Below are positions 3,115 to 5,829 of a stretch of 5,829 bases of DNA, one piece after another. The stretch's first letter is position 1. Every line of letters begins with the position of its first letter. This stretch comes from an uncultured Bacilli bacterium (GTDB lineage: Bacteria; Bacillota_I; Bacilli_A; RF39; UBA660). The notes beneath the pieces are model-generated. The model made no database searches. It saw only the letters and a list, made by a program, of their open reading frames with translations, and was not told where the DNA came from. The DNA is taken from contig CANQZL010000105.1 in assembly GCA_947628325.1 (NCBI GenBank), positions 1 through 5,829 on the forward strand, in the 5' to 3' direction. Both the position numbers and the translations under genes were made by a program.

Positions 3115-5829
3115 TTATGCCGTCTTTAATGATAAAACTTCTAAATCCATTTTCTTTCTCTTAGCATTTAACTTATCTAATAAACGATAGACATGATTTA
3201 AATCTCGACCATTCATAAATTCCTTTTCACTAATATCAAACATTTGCATTAATTGTCTTTTTATATTAAAATTCATTTCATTACCAAATCTTCTTAATAT
3301 GTTTAAGACTTCTTCTTTACTTGTATTATCTAAATTAAATGTATAATAATTATTTTCTATTAATAAGTCATTCAATATTATATAAGGAATATCTTCATTA
3401 GCAGAATTTATATTCTTACTATTTAAAACTTTATTTATATAACGATTATAAACTTTCTTAATATAAGGTTTCATAGTAAAACCTTTTCGATTATAAATAT
3501 CTAATATTTGTTCAAAACTAAAAGGATTAGATTTCTTAATACCACTTTTATAACGGCAAACAGCTAACATTAAATTCTGAATTAAGTTATTTAAAGCACT
3601 TTCAGCAATACCTAGATTAAGCTTAGTGATTATTTCACTTAAAGTCATTTTCTCTTTACCATTCATCCCATAAAACATATTAAATGATTCCTTAGCAAGT
3701 TCTAAATTACCATAAAATGGTAATAAAGGATTATCTATAACTTTTAAATAATAATCAAAATCAAATACTTTATCTTTCTTACCTCTTAAAAGTTCCTTAA
3801 CACTTTGTCTTAATCTTTTCATTTCAATATCTGCTTGATTTAAAGAAATATTATATTTTAAAGAAATATCTTTATTAGTTAAATTATCCTTATATAGACT
3901 TTCTAATTTCAAACGATCTATTAAAGGAAAATATCTAAGTATAGGTATAATATCTTCTTCATAATCTATTTTACAATCTATTTCCTTTACTTGATACTTC
4001 TTAATACTTAAAATACTTCTTTTATACATATTAACTAAATAATCTTTTTTATGTAATAAGATACTTTCTAATTCATTAAAACTCTTATATGGATATCCTT
4101 TTAAACCATATAAATAACATAGTAATTCTTTTTCATTAGAATTAATTGGTAAATGAGTATCATTTAATAATCTATCTAATTCTTTTCTACTTATATAAGA
4201 TAATTCATTATTATATATATTTATTTTATGACCTTTTATTTTATCTAAAATAGAAGATAACTTCTTACTTATAATTCTTTCATTATTAAGATTAAAATTC
4301 TTAAGTAACTCTTCATTACTTAATTTAGTTCCTCTAATATTATACTTAGTCTTTAAACCATAATAGTAACTTAAGAATTTCTTTTCTGAAATAGTTAAAA
4401 CTGATTCACTAGGATGTAAATTAATTTCTTTTATATAATCAGTAGTATCTAATATTACATCTTTAATTTGATATCCATAATACTTACGATTAAACTTAGT
4501 AATAGTTTCACTTATATTTTTTAAAGGTATTCCAAGTAATTTACTTATTTCATCATTATCTTTATATGCAAGTAATTTTAGTCTTAAAATATTTTCTTCA
4601 ATACTAGAGAAATTATAATATTTTAAGATTGTTTCTAAAGTAGATTTATCTATATCATAAGGTTTAATAAGACCAAAACGATAATAATCTATTTTTCTTA
4701 TAGCATCTCTTATTATTTGAGATACTCTTTCTGTACTTAAATTTACTTTTAAATGAATTTCTTCACTACTTAGATTATCTATTAAATATAATTCTAATAT
4801 ATTTCTTGTACTATCTATAAAAGAATACTTTTTATCAAGAATATATGATATATATAAGTCTTTATTAATATCTAATCTATTAGATAAACCATAGTATAAA
4901 CTCATAGCTAAATTACGAGCATTAGCTAATAAATAACGTATTGAAGTATAATCTTTATTTAAAAGATTAACTATTTCATTTAAAGAATATTTTTTACCAT
5001 CTATTCCATAATATAAATCTAATATTTTTAATTTAATATCAGTAAATCTATCTTGATATTTAGTTCTTACTTTTATATATTCTTCTTTTGTTAAATTCTT
5101 TTCATAATAACCATATATATTATAATGCATTCTTTCTAATTTATTTATAATATATTCAGCCATCTTATAATTACCTTTTTTAGTTAAATTAGAATTAGGA
5201 TAGATAGTTTTAAAGATATTTTGACTCTTAGTATGAAAAATAAAACATTCTAAATAAAATTGTTCTTCTTTACTAAAATTATCTTTATTTTTTAAATATG
5301 TATTATATAATATTTCATTAGATAAACGATTCTTTTTATGATGACAATGATTTAGAGAAATATTTACTTCTCTTTCAATTTCTTTTTTTCTTACGGGATA
5401 ATCTTTTTGCGTATTAAAATATCTTTCTAATAAGTGATATTCATCTTTAGTTAAAGGATAATTAACTTCTTCAAAATAAGTTAAAATATCTGATAATATA
5501 AGATGATCATAATTTTCTTTTATTTTTTTATAATCTATTTCTTTAGAATCACTACTAATTAAAGAAAATATTTTAGATTTATATTTCTTTAATAGATAAT
5601 TTCGATATTTACGATATTTATCTGTATCAGAAAATCTTTCTTTAATTTTATTTCTTAAAGATTTAATTACTTTAAGACATTCTTCGATACTAATATTTAA
5701 TTCATGCGCTAATTGGTCTTTAGTATATGTATATTTATTAAAATAGATTAAATTAAATAGTTTATTTTCTAATGAAGTCAAATGGTCTTTAAGATATTGA
5801 TATTTAATAATAAGAGATGGTGTAATAGG
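3115..5829 (-). CDS. Large multi-helix-turn-helix protein with sigma-70 region 4-like repeats, 5' end outside window
   Basis: The frame has 888 codons from TTG 5781 to TAA 3117-3115. It stays open for 16 more codons to the window edge with no other ATG, GTG or TTG, and the TTG lacks a ribosome binding site, so the real start is probably outside. Residue numbers here count from that TTG. The protein is rich in K, N, I, Y and L, with no signal peptide or membrane span. About ten units of roughly 45-55 residues follow one another: approximately 3-50, 112-155, 248-298, 323-369, 394-438, 464-517, 548-597, 621-666, 695-746 and 821-875. Several begin with a helix ending 'YYG' or 'FYGMNGK' and continue with an HTH pair; the unit at 323-369 contains 'STERVSQIIRDAIRKI', close to the recognition helix of sigma-70 region 4. 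No region 2 for promoter melting is visible, so it is unlikely to be an ordinary sigma factor. DNA or RNA polymerase binding is inference. Confidence 0.85.
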   Translation of the reverse strand, partial: PITPSLIIKYQYLKDHLTSLENKLFNLIYFNKYTYTKDQLAHELNISIEECLKVIKSLRNKIKERFSDTDKYRKYRNYLLKKYKSKIFSLISSDSKEIDYKKIKENYDHLILSDILTYFEEVNYPLTKDEYHLLERYFNTQKDYPVRKKEIEREVNISLNHCHHKKNRLSNEILYNTYLKNKDNFSKEEQFYLECFIFHTKSQNIFKTIYPNSNLTKKGNYKMAEYIINKLERMHYNIYGYYEKNLTKEEYIKVRTKYQDRFTDIKLKILDLYYGIDGKKYSLNEIVNLLNKDYTSIRYLLANARNLAMSLYYGLSNRLDINKDLYISYILDKKYSFIDSTRNILELYLIDNLSSEEIHLKVNLSTERVSQIIRDAIRKIDYYRFGLIKPYDIDKSTLETILKYYNFSSIEENILRLKLLAYKDNDEISKLLGIPLKNISETITKFNRKYYGYQIKDVILDTTDYIKEINLHPSESVLTISEKKFLSYYYGLKTKYNIRGTKLSNEELLKNFNLNNERIISKKLSSILDKIKGHKINIYNNELSYISRKELDRLLNDTHLPINSNEKELLCYLYGLKGYPYKSFNELESILLHKKDYLVNMYKRSILSIKKYQVKEIDCKIDYEEDIIPILRYFPLIDRLKLESLYKDNLTNKDISLKYNISLNQADIEMKRLRQSVKELLRGKKDKVFDFDYYLKVIDNPLLPFYGNLELAKESFNMFYGMNGKEKMTLSEIITKLNLGIAESALNNLIQNLMLAVCRYKSGIKKSNPFSFEQILDIYNRKGFTMKPYIKKVYNRYINKVLNSKNINSANEDIPYIILNDLLIENNYYTFNLDNTSKEEVLNILRRFGNEMNFNIKRQLMQMFDISEKEFMNGRDLNHVYRLLDKLNAKRKKMDLEVLSLKTA

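Overview
The window is a very AT-rich bacterial stretch. Its three large genes all lie on the minus strand. Shine-Dalgarno sites, TTG(N17)TATAAT-type promoters, TAA stops, a strong preference for A/T-ending codons and the protein families together suggest a low-GC Firmicute or Mollicute-related lineage, for example an uncultured gut Bacilli/Erysipelotrichales/RF39-like organism. This placement is an inference. Tryptophan is encoded by TGG in the genes that contain it and no in-frame TGA is seen, so the standard bacterial code is assumed.

Layout from right to left, which is the direction of minus-strand transcription. From the right edge to 3115 there is one very large gene, open through the window edge and so probably missing its true start. 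It encodes a protein built almost entirely of degenerate helix-turn-helix units resembling sigma-70 region 4. A 56-base gap follows, then a COG2509-like FAD-dependent dehydrogenase (1667-3058). At the left, 91-1131 encodes an unrecognised protein whose C-terminal half carries a plausible Cys/His/Asp triad of the transglutaminase-like fold. It has its own promoter and an intrinsic terminator.

The most interesting part is the apparently empty interval 1132-1666. The plus strand carries a compact unit: a promoter, a leader with a hairpin hiding a strong ribosome binding site, a 30-residue single-membrane-span peptide (1386-1478), and a U-tailed 3' end. The first bases of this predicted mRNA are complementary to its last bases, with 11 + 12 base pairs. 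On the minus strand a strong extended -10 promoter would fire an antisense RNA of roughly 110 nt across the 3' half of the mRNA. It would end at an 11-bp hairpin with a U tract, and a second terminator follows inside the peptide gene. This is the architecture of a type I toxin-antitoxin module, as in BsrG/SR4, TxpA/RatA, AapA/IsoA and hok/sok. The peptide is not one I recognise, so this is a candidate new family.

No functional link among the three large genes is evident beyond their shared strand and, for the two right-hand genes, close spacing that permits co-transcription. The dehydrogenase gene has no convincing terminator of its own, so its transcript may run into the antisense RNA region and stop at those terminators.
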